Assembly: GCF_040802235.1 (NCBI RefSeq) | Contig: NC_133156.1 | Span: 137,561,173-137,625,172, forward strand | Source: Manis javanica | Lineage: Eukaryota > Chordata > Mammalia > Pholidota > Manidae | Direction of reading: 5' to 3' | DNA: 64,000 nt | In this document: positions 12,401 to 24,560 of the stretch, piece by piece | Numbering within the stretch: position 1 is the first letter of the stretch | Layout of the letters: each line of letters begins with the position of its first letter | Notes under the pieces: generated by a model | What the model saw: the letters and a program-made list of their open reading frames with translations, nothing else | Database searches by the model: none | Told to the model about the DNA's origin: nothing | Made by a program: the position numbers and the translations under genes

Positions 12401-14350
12401 TTTTGGTGTCCAAAACTCTCCAACATCAAGCCAGAGGGCAAATTCAACTGAAGGGCACAAACATCATCTACAAGCTAATGCTCCACTGGGCTCTGCTGGA
12501 ACGGATGTGTGGCCCCAGGGCGCTTGGGGCAGGCCCAAGATCAGGAGCTGCTCTTTTTTAGTCCAAAAATTATTTACCTATTCGGCCCTGTTTCACTGCT
12601 TCTCAATAGCCTTCTCAAAGGTGCAGGGCAAAATCTTAAAGGACCTATCATCATTTTTTTTTTAAAGAATAAAATCATCTTTCTTTGGAAAAGGAGACTT
12701 CCTCTCCATCCATATTGGAGGAATTTTGTAAGGAAGATTCAAGAAAGAATTAAAAGATCCATCGACTTTATCCAGCGACTTGAACTTGAACATGCTGTGA
12801 TTTACAATTGTTTTCAGCCACTCAGGAAGAATCAAAGCTATGTTTCTTCAGGATCCTGGTATCTACATGCTCTGTATGTGCACAATAATAAACACAATAA
12901 TCTCTATGTCTTGAAAAAAGTTGAATTGTCCATCCATATATGGAATCACTGTCAATATTGGAATCACTCTGGAGGAAATGTAATAGGATTCTCATTTGTA
13001 CATTTCTAATAGTCTATTTGAATGTTCCATTTTCTCACTTTCATTTTTAAAGACTTAAAGGTTTGGGTTTTATTAGTAAGCCAAACTGGAAAAAATAACC
13101 ATACAAAAAGTTAATATTTTCTGTATCACCTGGTAGTAACATTCAAAGCTTCACAATAAAATTATCTACCAGATTTATTCTTCTACCTACCAACACCTTT
13201 GTATTTCTGGATGGGTTAATGGCGATGGTCATTCAGGCAAACTGTAGACCTTGGTTTCCCTCATCTGAGGAGTTATAATTTCAGATACTTGGTTTCCTAT
13301 AGAGTCTAACATAAAGATCCCACCCATAAAAGTCACCTTTATCTTTCACTTCCTTTATGAAATTGCCTCATTGTGAGTCTAAAGTCAAGAGCAGCAACTG
13401 CATCTTCTGGTTATTAATCAGGTTATTATTTAGTCTCCCCAGTTTGGAATGGGCAAAGCATTCTTTTTTGGACAATGTATAACCTCCATGGCTGTAAGAA
13501 AATTGAGCATCTGCTACATGGTCAGATGAAGTCAATGTTTGTTTAACATTTTTTACTCTTTCTTGAGCATTTCCCACTCTGATCTTAGTGAAGAATATAT
13601 GAGATACCTCTTTCTGGCTGTATAATCAGCATATGATCAGAGTCCATCATGTGGAGAATTTAGGAAGTCTGAAAAGCAAGCCAATCCCAAACTGGCTGTT
13701 TTATGAGGGTTTTGCACTGAAGCCTGAGGACACCATGAAGTCCAGGGCTATCCAAGCTAGAATCTAACAGGAGACCCTTTACCTAAAGCTGAGACCCCCC
13801 AAGAGGAGACAAGAAATAAATCACACACAAAAGGAGACAAAACAGCCAATGTGAAGCAAAACAAAAACCACATACCTGCAGCAAAGTCGGTGTTGGGTTA
13901 ATGAAACAGAAATCTATAAGATTTTCTAATTACGGTCTGGACCTCCTATGGATTTACAGTGTAAATGTACACTGCCCATGGATGTGAAGCATCTCAACAG
14001 AGAATTGGATTAAAATAGTCTCAGTTTTGCTGCAAGCAGAAGTCAGATATATCTTCTCTGGAGGATCTCAAGTACAAACCAAATCTCAAAAAATTTCCAC
14101 TAATAAATTTCCAAGGAAAATGGGCAGCTCTTATTCAAAATTCAGAAATCAGACAAGAAATAGGCACCCTAATGAGAATCAGCGAAAATAACAAACAGCT
14201 TGAAACTGACATACCAAAATTTGCATATTGTAACTAATAGACAAATTATAAATAACTGTAATAGTCTTTAAAAAGACTTTTTAAAAGGAGCTTGAGCAGT
14301 AGAGAAGTAAAACTTTAAAAGAAAATTTCTCAAAGTGAAAAGAGTAATAA
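12401..14350. other. Non-coding stretch
   Basis: A 166-codon open frame at 12509-13009 (plus) is the longest here. Its product is Lys/Asn/Ile/Phe-rich with no domain, as expected from AT-rich random sequence. No repeats are confidently named. Confidence 0.45.
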
Positions 14351-14769
14351 TTTTTTATTGAAGTATGGTTATATACAATATTATGTTGGTTTCAGGTGTA
14401 CAACATAGTGATTCAACAATTATGTACATTGTAAAATGCTCACCAAGATAGCTGTAGTTGCATTCTGTCACCATAACAAAGTTATTATAATATTATTGAC
14501 TATATTCCCTATGCTGTACTTTTCATCACCAAAACTTTTATTTTATAATTGGAAGTTTGTACCTCCTTGTCTTTTTTGCCTGCCTCCCCATGGCAACCAC
14601 TAGTCTGTTCTCTGTATTTATAAGTCTTTCTGTTTTGTTTCTTTGTTTTATTTTTTTAGATTCCACATATAAGTGAAATCATATGGCATTTGTCTTTATC
14701 TGATTTATTTCACTTAGCATAATACCCTCTAGGCCCATCCATGTTGTTGCAAATGGCAAGATTTCATTA
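14351..14769 (-). mobile_element. L1 3' end (laurasiatherian L1M/L1MA-like)
   Basis: The plus strand reads TTTTTTATTGAAGTATGGTT, then the classic reverse L1 3' region: GGTTTCAGGTGTACAACATAG, TATTCCCTATGCTGTACTTTTC, and the ORF2-tail complement CATCCATGTTGTTGCAAATG. It is 5' truncated at about 14769 and lies against or inside another L1. Confidence 0.85.
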
Positions 14770-14784
14770 AAAGTGCAATAATTG

Positions 14785-15215
14785 GAATAAAATTCAATAA
14801 ACATGAATATTAGAGAATATTAAGGAATTACTGTTAATGGATATTAAGTGTAATAATGACATGCTGGGGAATGTCCTTATTTTGAAGAGATGCATGCTAT
14901 AGTATTTATGAATCAAGGCTCATGACATCTGTAACTTATTTTCAAAAGGCTCTAAAAGAGACAAATGGAAAAATGGATGGATGGGTTGATGGATGGATGG
15001 ATGGATGGATGGATGGGATGGATAAAGAGATGGAGAGATAGAGGGACAAGGGATAGTTGGACAGAAGGGTATAGATGGGGGAATAAAGAAAATATAGGGA
15101 AATATTAACAATTTGTTGACTCTAGCTGGAAGGATAGATTGCTATCCATTGAACTATTCTTTTAACTCTTCTTTCTGTATCTTGGAATTTTTCACAATAA
15201 AAGTTGCAGGAAAAA
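14785..15215 (+). mobile_element. L1 3' UTR carrying an expanded GGAT microsatellite
   Basis: Phrases typical of an old L1 3' UTR are seen: AAATGTCCTTATTTT-like, GAGATGCATGCT, then after the microsatellite TCTTTCTGTATCTTGGAATTTTTCACAATAAAAGTT. It is in opposite orientation to the neighbouring L1 at 14351-14769. Confidence 0.65.
14973..15022. repeat. GGAT tetranucleotide repeat
   Basis: Roughly ten GGAT units with interruptions, placed at the usual low-complexity position of the surrounding L1 3' UTR. Confidence 0.9.
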
Positions 15216-15573
15216 GTAATCTGTGTAAATAGAGTAAAGACCTCCTTCTCAGTCCTGGAATCTGAGAACTTCTGAACTTTCTCATGTTTACCCTTCTTTC
15301 TCACCAGATTCTCCCCTATTCTTCTCTTCCCAGACGGCAGGAAAGAAGAATGCAGTTTCCTACCTTCTAAGTGAGCACTTATGAAGGCTGCTTTTTATGG
15401 GGAAACAGAATGAAGTTGTCTAAGGAAAACTGACAAATAACCAACCATGATTTTTATTGAAATGTAGACCTCCTTTGGTATTTGTTGTCGTTGAAATTTC
15501 CATGACATTCCTCCTTCAATCTCCAGTGCTGAGCCTCCAACTCTGCCACCGCTCCCCTCCTTACAAGAAGGCC

Positions 15574-15604
15574 CGTGTGCATGCGCGCGCACACACACAC
15601 ACAC
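15574..15604. repeat. Alternating purine-pyrimidine GT/CG/CA tract
   Basis: About thirty bases of strict pyrimidine-purine alternation (GTGTGCATGCGCGCGCAC then CA repeats), the composition that favours Z-DNA. Confidence 0.85.
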
Positions 15605-15870
15605 TCCACTCTCTTCACTACACCAAAGGCAGGCCCAGCTACCCTATTAGAAAGGGCCAGGGCAGTAATGGAGCAGACTACATAAGTTCACTAAGACTGG
15701 ATCCTTGGAAGGAACTGAGATTTCACTGACATTCCCCCAGGGAAAAATAAAGTAAAATCATGTCATTTTCAGACCTCACATAATTAAATTAATGTAAAAT
15801 TAAAACCAAAATGAAATACTCCTCATCATGTCAAAAGTAGCTCACTTAAGGAGCCCATGCACATTCAGCT

Positions 15871-15891
15871 GCTTCGGCAGCACATTACTAA
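15871..15891 (+). pseudogene. Possible short U6 snRNA 5' fragment
   Basis: GCTTCGGCAGCACAT followed by TACTAA matches the 5' stem-loop region of U6 snRNA, with two bases missing before TACTAA. The rest of U6 is absent, so it cannot be a functional RNA gene. Confidence 0.35.
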
Positions 15892-16599
15892 GTGATCTAA
15901 AGATTTATTTTAGTTTCAGTGCTTATTATGCTAGCTTGAAGCAAATAAGCATACTTCCTCAGAAAGAAGCTGATGGCTGCTGGGCAGAGGAAAAGAACAG
16001 AACCACCCTGTTTTGTACAGGTGGTACCATGGCATTTACATTCCTTGCTTCAGTCTGCAGCATGCATATGTGTCTTTAACTTATGAAATAATAGGAGAGG
16101 ACCCTTTCCCAGAAGTGAGAGTCTGAACTTGACAGACATGTAATCTCATCTAGAATAACAACTGCCACATTCCTCACCACAAGTATTCATTTCCACAACT
16201 TGCAATCATCTCCCCTGTGCGTGCCAAAGCATCCTAAAGAGAACTGACAGTGGCAGGGTGATCAGCCTCATAACCTTTCTGCTCAAACCAAATCGATAAT
16301 CAAATGCTAAGAAAATACATGCCCTGAACCCTGAAACAGAAATGTGAATGCAAACTATATGCAAGCAATATTCTCCCAGAGCAGATACTGCAAATCTAGC
16401 TTACATATGGAAATTGAGATTGCTTTGCTTCGCTTCACAATCATGCTAAAATCAAGGTCCACAACCTCTTTGACCCTGAGTTCCACCAGCAGGTAAAGTA
16501 CTATCAGTGACACTGAATGACACAAAGCTGGCCCCAGATGGGGAAGGGACTCGGTGGAGATGAAGGAAGGGGATAAAAGAATAAAGGGTTTGGAGCTGG

Positions 16600-16932
16600 C
16601 ATGGGTGAACTCTTTCTGTAAAGGGTCAGAGAGTAAGTTTTTAGGCTCTGTGGGCCATTTGGGCCCTGTTGCAACCACCGTACTCTGCTGTCGCAGTGTG
16701 AGAGCAGCCAGAGACAATCTGTGAATGAAGGGGAGTGGCCATCCTGTTAGGAGAAAACTCTTATTTATGGACAGACATAGAAATTTGAACTTTAGACAAT
16801 TTTTACATGTCGTGAAATAAGTTCACTTTTTTTAACCATTTAAAAATATAAAAACCATTCTTTGCTCACCAGCTGTACAATATCAGGCAACAGGGCAGCC
16901 TTGGTCCATGGGCTATAGTTTGCAAACTCCTG
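16600..16932. mobile_element. hAT-type non-autonomous DNA transposon
   Basis: The left end CATGGGTGAACTCTTTCTGT and right end GGCTATAGTTTGCAAACTCC resemble the known CAGGGGT..GGCAAACT type ends. The interior has TAAAGGGTCAGAGAGTAAGT, TAGGCTCTGTGGGCCATTTG and GCTGTCGCAGTGTGAGAGCA. No 8-bp target duplication is recognisable. Confidence 0.65.
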
Positions 16933-16944
16933 ACTTACAGCATT

Positions 16945-17110
16945 GATTATGAAGCTTGAGCACACATCAAAATCACCTGGAGGCTGAGTTGGATCCTTGA
17001 GCCCCATCTCAGAGTCTCTGATCCCAAAGAAGTGGGGGGAGCCTGATCGTATGCATTTCTCATAAGTTCCAGATGATGCTCAAGCTGCCAAGACCATACG
17101 TGGAAACCCA
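16945..17110 (+). mobile_element. MER5A-like hAT element
   Basis: GAGCACACATCAAAATCACC, TGAGCCCCATCTCAGAGTCT and TATGCATTTCTCATAAGTTC follow the MER5A order. It lies immediately after the hAT element at 16600. Confidence 0.65.
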
Positions 17111-17274
17111 CCCCAGCCAAGCTAGGTCAGCAGTCACCACTTTGATGTCACTTAGGTAAAGCCTATGTAAATTTTGTATACAAATTAGGAGGCCGAAAAT
17201 GATTAACACAATTGAGTTTCAATAATCAGTAACTATCATCTCTGCCTGCAAAGTTCTACCCTCAGATATCTATA

Positions 17275-17525
17275 GAACTCTTTCACTTTCTTCAAATCTT
17301 TGCTCAAATGACACCTTCTCTACGAGGCCTATTCCCCCATCACCAGTTAACACTGTGTATTAGTACAGCCCCCATTGCCCACGCCTACCCTCAGTCTGGC
17401 TTTCTTATTGCTCAGCACTTGTCACTTGCAACACACTATAAAATTGACCTGCTTATTTTGTGTATTACTTAGTATCTGTCCCCTGCCCCTGCTCCTATAT
17501 CCCTAGAATGTAAGTGCCACTAAAA
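17275..17525 (+). mobile_element. LINE-2 fragment
   Basis: TTCAAATCTTTGCTCAAATG, TCTACGAGGCCTATTCCCCC and TCCCTAGAATGTAAGTGCCA match the L2 3' region in sense orientation. Confidence 0.75.
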
Positions 17526-17544
17526 GAAGGAAAACATGAATATG

Positions 17545-17927
17545 TGTTATGGAGAGAATGTCTGTGTCCCCTAAAATTACTACATTGAAACCTAATCCCA
17601 CATGTGATGGTATTTGGAGGTGGGCCTTGGGAGGTTATTAGATCATGGGTGGAGCCTCACAAATGGAATCAGTGCCCTAATAAAGGGGACCTGGGAGAGC
17701 TCCAGAGCCCCTCCACCATGTGAGGACACAGCAAGAAGTCAAAAATCCTGTCTGTAAACTGGAAGCGTCTGCAACTCAGGGGAGGCCCTCACCAGAACCC
17801 AACTGCACCGGCACCCTGATCTCAGACTTCCAGCCTCCAGAACTGTGAGGAATGAATGTCTGTTGTTTTTATAAGTTGCCCAGTCTGTGGTCCTTTGATA
17901 TAGCTGCCCAAATGGAGCAAGGCAACA
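17545..17927 (+). mobile_element. MaLR-like solo LTR
   Basis: It has the same family pattern as the copy at 54158: TGTTATGGAGAGAATG, GTGTCCCCTAAAATTAC, GTGATGGTATTTGGAGGTGG, ACCATGTGAGGACACAGCAA and CCAGCCTCCAGAACTGTGAG. Confidence 0.8.
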
Positions 17928-18102
17928 TGTCTGCATGCCCAGTATCGAGAACCATGCCTAGCACTTTTATAAGCATTTACATAACCTTGAATGAATGGAT
18001 ATATGAGATATCAATCTATTTGGCTTTAAAATAAGAAAATGTATTAAGACAGTCTGACACTTTCAAGAACACTGATACAACTTTTTACTTGCTCAGAAGG
18101 GC

Positions 18103-18250
18103 ATAAGTCCCATCATGAGGGCCCCACTCTTTTGACCTCATCTAAACTTAATTTTCTCCTGAAGTCCCCATCTCCAAATATAGTCACACTGGGGGGTAAG
18201 GACTTGAACACATGGATTTTAAGGGGACACAAAACATATGGCTCATAACA
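18103..18250 (-). mobile_element. MaLR-like LTR fragment, reverse orientation
   Basis: It reads as the reverse complement of the first part of the LTR at 17545: GACCTCATCTAAACTTAATT, CATCTCCAAATATAGTCACA and a terminal GCTCATAACA. Together with 17545-17927 it forms a pair of oppositely oriented LTR copies about 180 bases apart. Confidence 0.7.
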
Positions 18251-18449
18251 ACCATCTTTTGTGTTTCATCCTTATCTCTGTACTACCAACTCAAACTAAC
18301 AAGATTTATAATTCTTTTATCCTACCACTTTTCAAGGCCCTCCTTTTTACTAGTGTCCTCATTTTCCTACCTATATAGTTTAAACTCCATAGACTTTCAT
18401 TTAAAGCACCGCCTTAATACATTCTCAACCACCAGAATCTCCCTCCACC

Positions 18450-18565
18450 TTCCTGTGAGGTAAATGTTATCAATGTCCCCATTTTACAGGTAAGAAAATT
18501 GAGGCACAAGGAGATGAGTCCAGCCAAGATTCAAGTCCAGATTCCAGAGCCTCCCTGCTTCTTGT
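18450..18565 (-). mobile_element. MIR SINE
   Basis: CAATGTCCCCATTTTACAGG, AGAAAATTGAGGCACAAGGA and CAGATTCCAGAGCCTCC are reversed MIR core. Confidence 0.8.
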
Positions 18566-19321
18566 TTTATTAGAATTTATTCAGCTGGTCTTTTACTACA
18601 GTTGGTTACTAGTGATCGTACTACACAGGTGGTTTAAGCAGTGCCCTGCAAATGTGGCCTGCAGACCAGTGCCCACCATGAAATGCATGTTACCATCCTA
18701 TGGTGAGGGCAGTTCAGAAAATGACAGTCAGTGTTTGGAAACATACTCTGTTAGAGTAATTCCATGTCTATGGACTCCAGTAATGAAAGCCAGTGCTTGC
18801 ATTTTGTGCATCTTTTTTATCTCATTTTTCTAGTAGTTCCATTAATTGTATTTTAAAGAGGTAACAGTCCAGGATGAATTTAGAAATCAAAAACAAACAT
18901 TCTTTTTTTAACAGATAACTTGTGAAGCACTACTTTGAACAATTGAAAGTGCAAGTTTATTATTTAATCCAGTATGTTTTTAGATTTCAATTTTACAAAA
19001 AGAGATAATCTCTCATATGCAATCATTGCCTCTATGAGCCAACCTATTCAAATTAAATGATGCAGATCACACAGATCACTTTACTAACATGGAAATTCAA
19101 TCCAAAGCCTTTTGAAATAGAAAACGATTAGGTATTGTTCCTAATGCTTTTTCCCAATGTTTTTTCACCTATGTGAATGATTATCATACAGTAACATTTT
19201 CAATTTCATGAAAAACAAAATTTTGACCTTTTTTTGCCTACTCTGCTACATGCACCATACTTCCTCATTACTGAACTTTAAAACTCCTAATTAGAACACA
19301 AGCATGGTCTCATACTTTCAC
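18566..19321. other. Non-coding stretch
   Basis: Includes a patch (18640-18820) that may be a decayed DNA transposon (TGCAAATGTGGCCTGCAGAC), not resolved. Confidence 0.4.
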
Positions 19322-19490
19322 TTAGATGAGGGCTTCTTAGAATTACCTGGAGGGTTTGTACAATGCAGACTGCTGGGCCCCACCTTCAGTAGCTCTGAGA
19401 TGGGGCCCACGAATCTGCATTTCTAACAAGCCTCCTGGTGGTTGCTGATGCTTGGACAGGCCAACCAAACTTTGAGGAAGCACCAAAAAT
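19322..19490 (+). mobile_element. MER5A-like hAT element
   Basis: AGAATTACCTGGAGGGTTTG, CTGCTGGGCCCCACCTTCAG, ATCTGCATTTCTAACAAGCC and TGATGCTTGGACAGGCC match MER5A closely. Confidence 0.8.
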
Positions 19491-22400
19491 GCTACATTAT
19501 GTTGTGAATTCAGCCAAAATATTAATTTATTCCATTATTTTTATATGGCACAGATTTTTAAATATACTTTAACAACTTAAAAACATTTTTAAACACATTC
19601 AGATTAAAATCCAAGATATTTGAGAAACAGCAGCTCTTAAAGATGACTCATGCAAATGATAAAATTGACCTTCTTTCCAGCACATAGCATTTTATGCACT
19701 GGGAACATTCCATGAGTGTTTGCAGAAAGGAAAGGAAATCAAGAGCGACGAGGATATGGGGCCTCACCTAATCAGTAAAACTAGTTTGAATAGAACTACT
19801 GCTATTTGGGATCATGCACGCTTCAGTCTATTCTAGTATAACCAAGCAAATAAAACTACATTGTACGTTGCAAAATACTCTGTTCTGTTAATTTGACCCC
19901 TTCCTCAATTCAAAAATATTGTCGAGGAATTTTTCAGATTGTTTAAAATATCACAAAACTCCCAGGGACCTGTGATCCTGAGCTTTCCCATTCTCCACCT
20001 TCCCCGCTTCCAGGCATCTTCTCCAGGAGCATGCACATACTTCCATTTCCTCCACTCTGTGCCAGTTTTCCATTCCTGGGAAGTCGCTTTTAGATCCTAG
20101 TGTTCCATGTAAGACAAATCCAAACTGATAACAGGAACATTAACTTTCTTAAAAAGCACACTCCTTTATTTTGGATTTACATGTGATTGATACAAAGGTG
20201 TAGTTTTTTTACAAGTGTTACTGCTCCTGGTGACAATGAGATTGTAAGTTACAGGCAAGGAAGAACTGGCTAAGAAATGTAATTGTTAACTCAGCCATCC
20301 TTGGTCTCTCCCTTGCTTGGATTCCTGTTCATTCTGGTTGGTAGTAGATATTTATAAACTGATAAAGGAGTTTCATTCGCTCAGTTGTTAATCTATCAGC
20401 TTCCACAGAAATTGATGGGAACTCTTGAGAAAACAAGAACAACTCAAAATCCTAATGTATAATTAAACCCCAAACACCAACTTTTTCAAAGGAACTGTTG
20501 GCTGTTAGTTGCCTTAAATGTGGCAGTGACCCTGTATTGGAATGCTTGGCTATTGGGAAAAAAAGTAATTATACCTTCCAACATATCATTTTGTTCGAAC
20601 CAGGTAGGTCTGTTTCCTTGGTCCAAGAAAATATTTCATTAAAAACAGCCTGCATTGAATAAACATAAATGGATAGCACTTCCTTCAGAGTTGATTTGCT
20701 TTGACACAGAGCATGAACTAGCATATTCATGGTGCCTTTTGCACAGACACGCACGCTTTTAGTCAAACACACCGTAATATGGGGCACAGTCTTAGAGCAG
20801 TGAAATTCTAGGTCAAATAAATTAACTCTCTCCTTCACCTGGATAACACTTATTTACCCAGGAGTAAATAGTGAATAAACTGAAAGAGCTAATTTACCTC
20901 CAAGTCCTGTCGATTATCCACGGAACTGCAAAATTCTTTAGCATTTAAAATACTAATATGGTAGGTGGGATTGCCCAAGCAACCAGGTTTTCTAAGCTCT
21001 CCCAGGAATTGATTTCAGGCAGAGGTAATGTGACACCTTTCCTAAGGATCTGATTGTCTCACACCAGTCCGTGTACTGTTCTCAGGTGGCAAAGTCAACC
21101 TCAAGTGTTGCTTGTCACCACTCAGCTCCTATTCCTCAGCATCTCCAAATGCAATAAGCTGTTGGGGGGAACTTTCTTCCCACTTACAAGCTTCTCAAAG
21201 GTGCATGCTTACAATAAATATGAAAAGGGGTTTCCTTGCAGTTTCTTGTTTTCTAAACTGTCTTGATTTCTGTTTGGTGTCATTCAGTAGCACTACTTAC
21301 TACTCAAAGATGCTTGTGGCCATTTCATTTCAGAAGCCACACAGGTAACAAAACACTGGATACTAATCCCACCCTTCCGTGTGGAGTTTGGTCTGTAATT
21401 CAACCTCTAGCACCAGGCATCTTCTCTGTCCATCTCCCAATAGATGTGGGACATCTTCGGGATCAGCTCAGTTTGTCAGTTTATTGTTAGGGTCTATTCA
21501 ACCATGAAGTTGACGTCTTTATCATCTTTATTACTTGGTAATATGCAAAACCCTTCCTAGTTAAATATTTTATCTTGAGCTATCTAGGATTTGTCATTAA
21601 TCTAAGACTTCTATTACAATCTTTCATCTGCATTTTGCATGTCTGTGCAACTAAATAAACATTCATTTGATGCTAATACAGGGTCAACTTAATCAACTGC
21701 CACCCATCAGCCATCTGTGCCGTATTGCCATCATTCTTAGTGACATCTGTGAATTACAACTCAACCAAGGGTTCCAGCAATGAATCTAAGGGATTACTTT
21801 TCCACATTTTACTGCCCATAAATTTTATAGAAAAGAAAATTGAGGCCTAAAGAATTTAACTGATTTGCACAATGGTACAATAGTTGCAAGAATTATAGTC
21901 CAGTTGTCACTCTCATTCTGCTCATTTGATCACAGCGAGGAATTATATCAAATTTCAGCCACAGTCTGTGTATATGTGGAGGATGGGAGAGAAATAATCA
22001 TGCCTATTTCAAGGAATACAGAAAGAGGGAAGAAAATTACATCTTGTATGAGAATGATCCCAAAGGCAGAAATGATCCCAAGCAGGAGAAAGAAATAATA
22101 ATAAGAAATTAGTCATAGATTGGTCACATTTATATAATGACTTTCAGACTTTAAAAAAAAAATCCAACCCCATTTTTGTTTTCACCACAAAATAGTTTGT
22201 GTCCCAGAACACATACTCAATAAATGTTTGTTGAATTGAACTTAAATTACTTGAGTTTGGCAAGATTACTTCTTTTTCATAGTGCTGTTAAGGGAAAAAT
22301 CATTACATGGATTTTTATCCTGCCTTTCATTAAATGTGTGTGTGTAGGGTGCTGCCCTAGTTGAGGATTTTCCTTTGCAAGATTGTTGTGTTTTGCTTCT

Positions 22401-23139
22401 TATCTGTTGTAGCTCCCTTTTCTGCTCTTTTTCTAAAACCACAAGTAAGAGAGACCTGCCAAATTTCAAATTTCAAAAGATTTCGGCATACATGCCAACT
22501 GTCCTGAAGTTAGTTTCTTCAAGGTGCCAGTTAAACCCTGATTTTTTTCTTTGTATAAATTGCTGCTGTTCCATTTCAACCACTCCAGGCTGAAAAGAAC
22601 AAAATTCTTGCTTGGACTTCAACTCTGGGTTTAGAATTCATTTAGAATTTGAAAATGCCTTGCACGTTATTATAAATAAAATAAATCTTTGGGGGGAACT
22701 TAAAAACTAGATGACAGAGAAATTGCAATCAGATCTTTCACTGGTGGGTAAGCTTAAAGATCCATGTAAGATCCTACCAACCTTCAGGCTTTTTTTAAAT
22801 ACAGTGTCAGATTTCTTTGAAAAGTTTTTATCGATAACTCAAAACTTCATGAACTCACCTCTTCCCCAAATAAAGATTGTTGTCTCAAAAGTCTTAGAAG
22901 GTATCTTAGAACTCACTGTCACCCACATTTTATAAAATTATACTAATGAATAGAATTTCATGTTTGGAAGAGATTTTCCTTAGCTCTCTTCTTCTTTAGA
23001 CATGATCAGAGTGGGGGCTGAGTAGATGACCTGATAACTCCCATTTAGGGTGATTTTCCATTTATTTAAATGTACAACACTCATTTCCTCCACCACACAC
23101 ATGTGTGTAATAGAGTTTAGAATGGGTCAGACAGGCCAT
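19491..23139. other. Repeat-poor non-coding stretch
   Basis: About 3.6 kb in which I recognise only an L2 terminus at 22195. There are many short open frames and none is convincing. The scarcity of repeats makes it a reasonable place to look for conserved non-coding sequence. Confidence 0.45.
22195..22245 (+). mobile_element. L2 3' terminus
   Basis: The sequence CTCAATAAATGTTTGTTGAA is the usual L2 3' terminus. Confidence 0.5.
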
Positions 23140-23205
23140 CCGGCCCAAATTTCTAAATTGACTGATGAGAAAATTGAGGCCCAGAGAGATTAAAATCCTC
23201 ATGTC
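23140..23205 (-). mobile_element. MIR fragment
   Basis: GACTGATGAGAAAATTGAGG followed by CCCAGAGAGATTAAA is reversed MIR core. Confidence 0.6.
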
Positions 23206-23362
23206 GGAGGAGAAAAAAGCCAGAATTAGAAATAAAAAATAATGACTCCCAGATTATTCTTTCCTCCACTGCAATATCATATTATTCCTCTGCACTGTCA
23301 TCTAACCTGTTTAGCTTTGTCTTATCTAGCCAGATCAACTGTCTTCACTTTGGTTCCAAAAT

Positions 23363-23860
23363 TATTCAATGAGCATCATCTCTGCTCTAGGCCACATCCT
23401 GGGTGTTGGAAGTAAGATAAATGACACCTACCCTTCCCTCAAGAATTTTATGCTTTTATGGTCCCCTTGGGAACTAATGTTGAAGAAAATCAGAACTCAG
23501 TACTGATGTTCACTCAGGCATTTCTTTCACCAAATATGTATTGAGAAAACCTGTCCTGTGCCAGACATCACTTTAGGTACAGCAGTAAATAAAAATGATA
23601 AAAGCCCTGCTCTTGTACAGATTATATTCAATTGGAAGGAGAGTCAGAAAAATTAACAAATAAATGTAAGTCAGTGGGTGGAAAGTGCTATAAAGACAAA
23701 GCACAAGAGGACAAAACGATTGGACCCCGTTATAGTTGGGCAGAAAGATCTTGCTGGTAAGGTGCCCTTTGAACCAAGACCGGAAGTGAGTGAGGCAAAC
23801 CCCATTGCATGGATCACCTCCATCGGGCCTGCCAGAAGTGCTGGTGGTGGGGAAAGGAAG
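23363..23860 (-). mobile_element. LINE-2 fragments
   Basis: Two consecutive blocks read as reversed L2 3' sequence: GCATCATCTCTGCTCTAGGC and GGTGTTGGAAGTAAGATAAA (23363-23470), then TATGTATTGAGAAAACCTGT, GTGCCAGACATCACTTTAGG, GTGGAAAGTGCTATAAAGAC (23515-23860). They may be two insertions or one duplicated region. Confidence 0.6.
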
Positions 23861-23934
23861 CTGTGAGTGTAAGAGGTATAGAAAATTGGATTTCTTTGGT
23901 TTTGTTCTAGGGTTAGCCTTTCTTAATCATTATT

Positions 23935-24395
23935 TTGGGAACAGAATTCACTATTTTCACATATACAATTGAGTGCCTTTTGGCACATTGCAACACCACT
24001 TCTATTTCTAAAAGATTCTCATCACTCCAAAAGAAAACCCCATACCCACTGGCAGTCATTCTCCACTCCCACCAGTTTCTGGTAAGCACCAATCTGCTCT
24101 TTGCTTCTATAGATTTATCTATTCTGGATATTTCATATAATGGAATCATACAATATGGAAGGCTTTTGTCTTGTGCTTCTTTCACCTAGCATAATGTTTT
24201 CAAAGTGCATTCATGCTGTGGCACATATCAGTACTTTTTCCTTTCATGGCTGAATAATATTCCTTTGTACAAACTACAGCTTATCTACTCATCAATACAT
24301 CAATGTCAGGCTGTTTCCACCTTTTGGCTGTCATGAATAATGCTCCTATGATGATTTGTGCACAAATATTTGAGAACCTGTTTTCACATTTATTC
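23935..24395 (-). mobile_element. Old L1 fragment, 3' region
   Basis: The complement of the L1 tail is visible: TTTATCTATTCTGGATATTTC, CACCTAGCATAATGTTTTC, TGGCTGAATAATATTCC and CTGTTTCCACCTTTTGGCTG. Short open frames on both strands here are by-products of the repeat. Confidence 0.8.
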
Positions 24396-24494
24396 TTTTT
24401 TCCCCTTCTTACTCCATTTCTGAATCTGTTCACAAGTCCTAATCAAAACTTTGAAAAATGTTTAAAATGATCCCAGTGGAGAAGGACCAAATAT

Positions 24495-24560
24495 ATTTTA
24501 AGCCCTTAAATGAGTGCCTGACACATAAGAAGCTATCAATAAATGGCAGTTGTTATTAAA
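24495..24560 (+). mobile_element. MIR 3' end
   Basis: GAGTGCCTGACACATAAGAA and GCTATCAATAAATGGCAGTT are the sense MIR 3' end. Confidence 0.7.

Larger units (their letters stand above)
15216..16599. other. Non-coding stretch
   Basis: Contains the alternating GT/CG/CA tract and the U6-like fragment; otherwise nothing recognised. Confidence 0.5.

Noticed and set aside
12509..13009. 166-codon open frame on the plus strand
   Set aside because: AT-rich residue composition, no domain, no splice or promoter context; length is within chance for 64 kb scanned in six frames.
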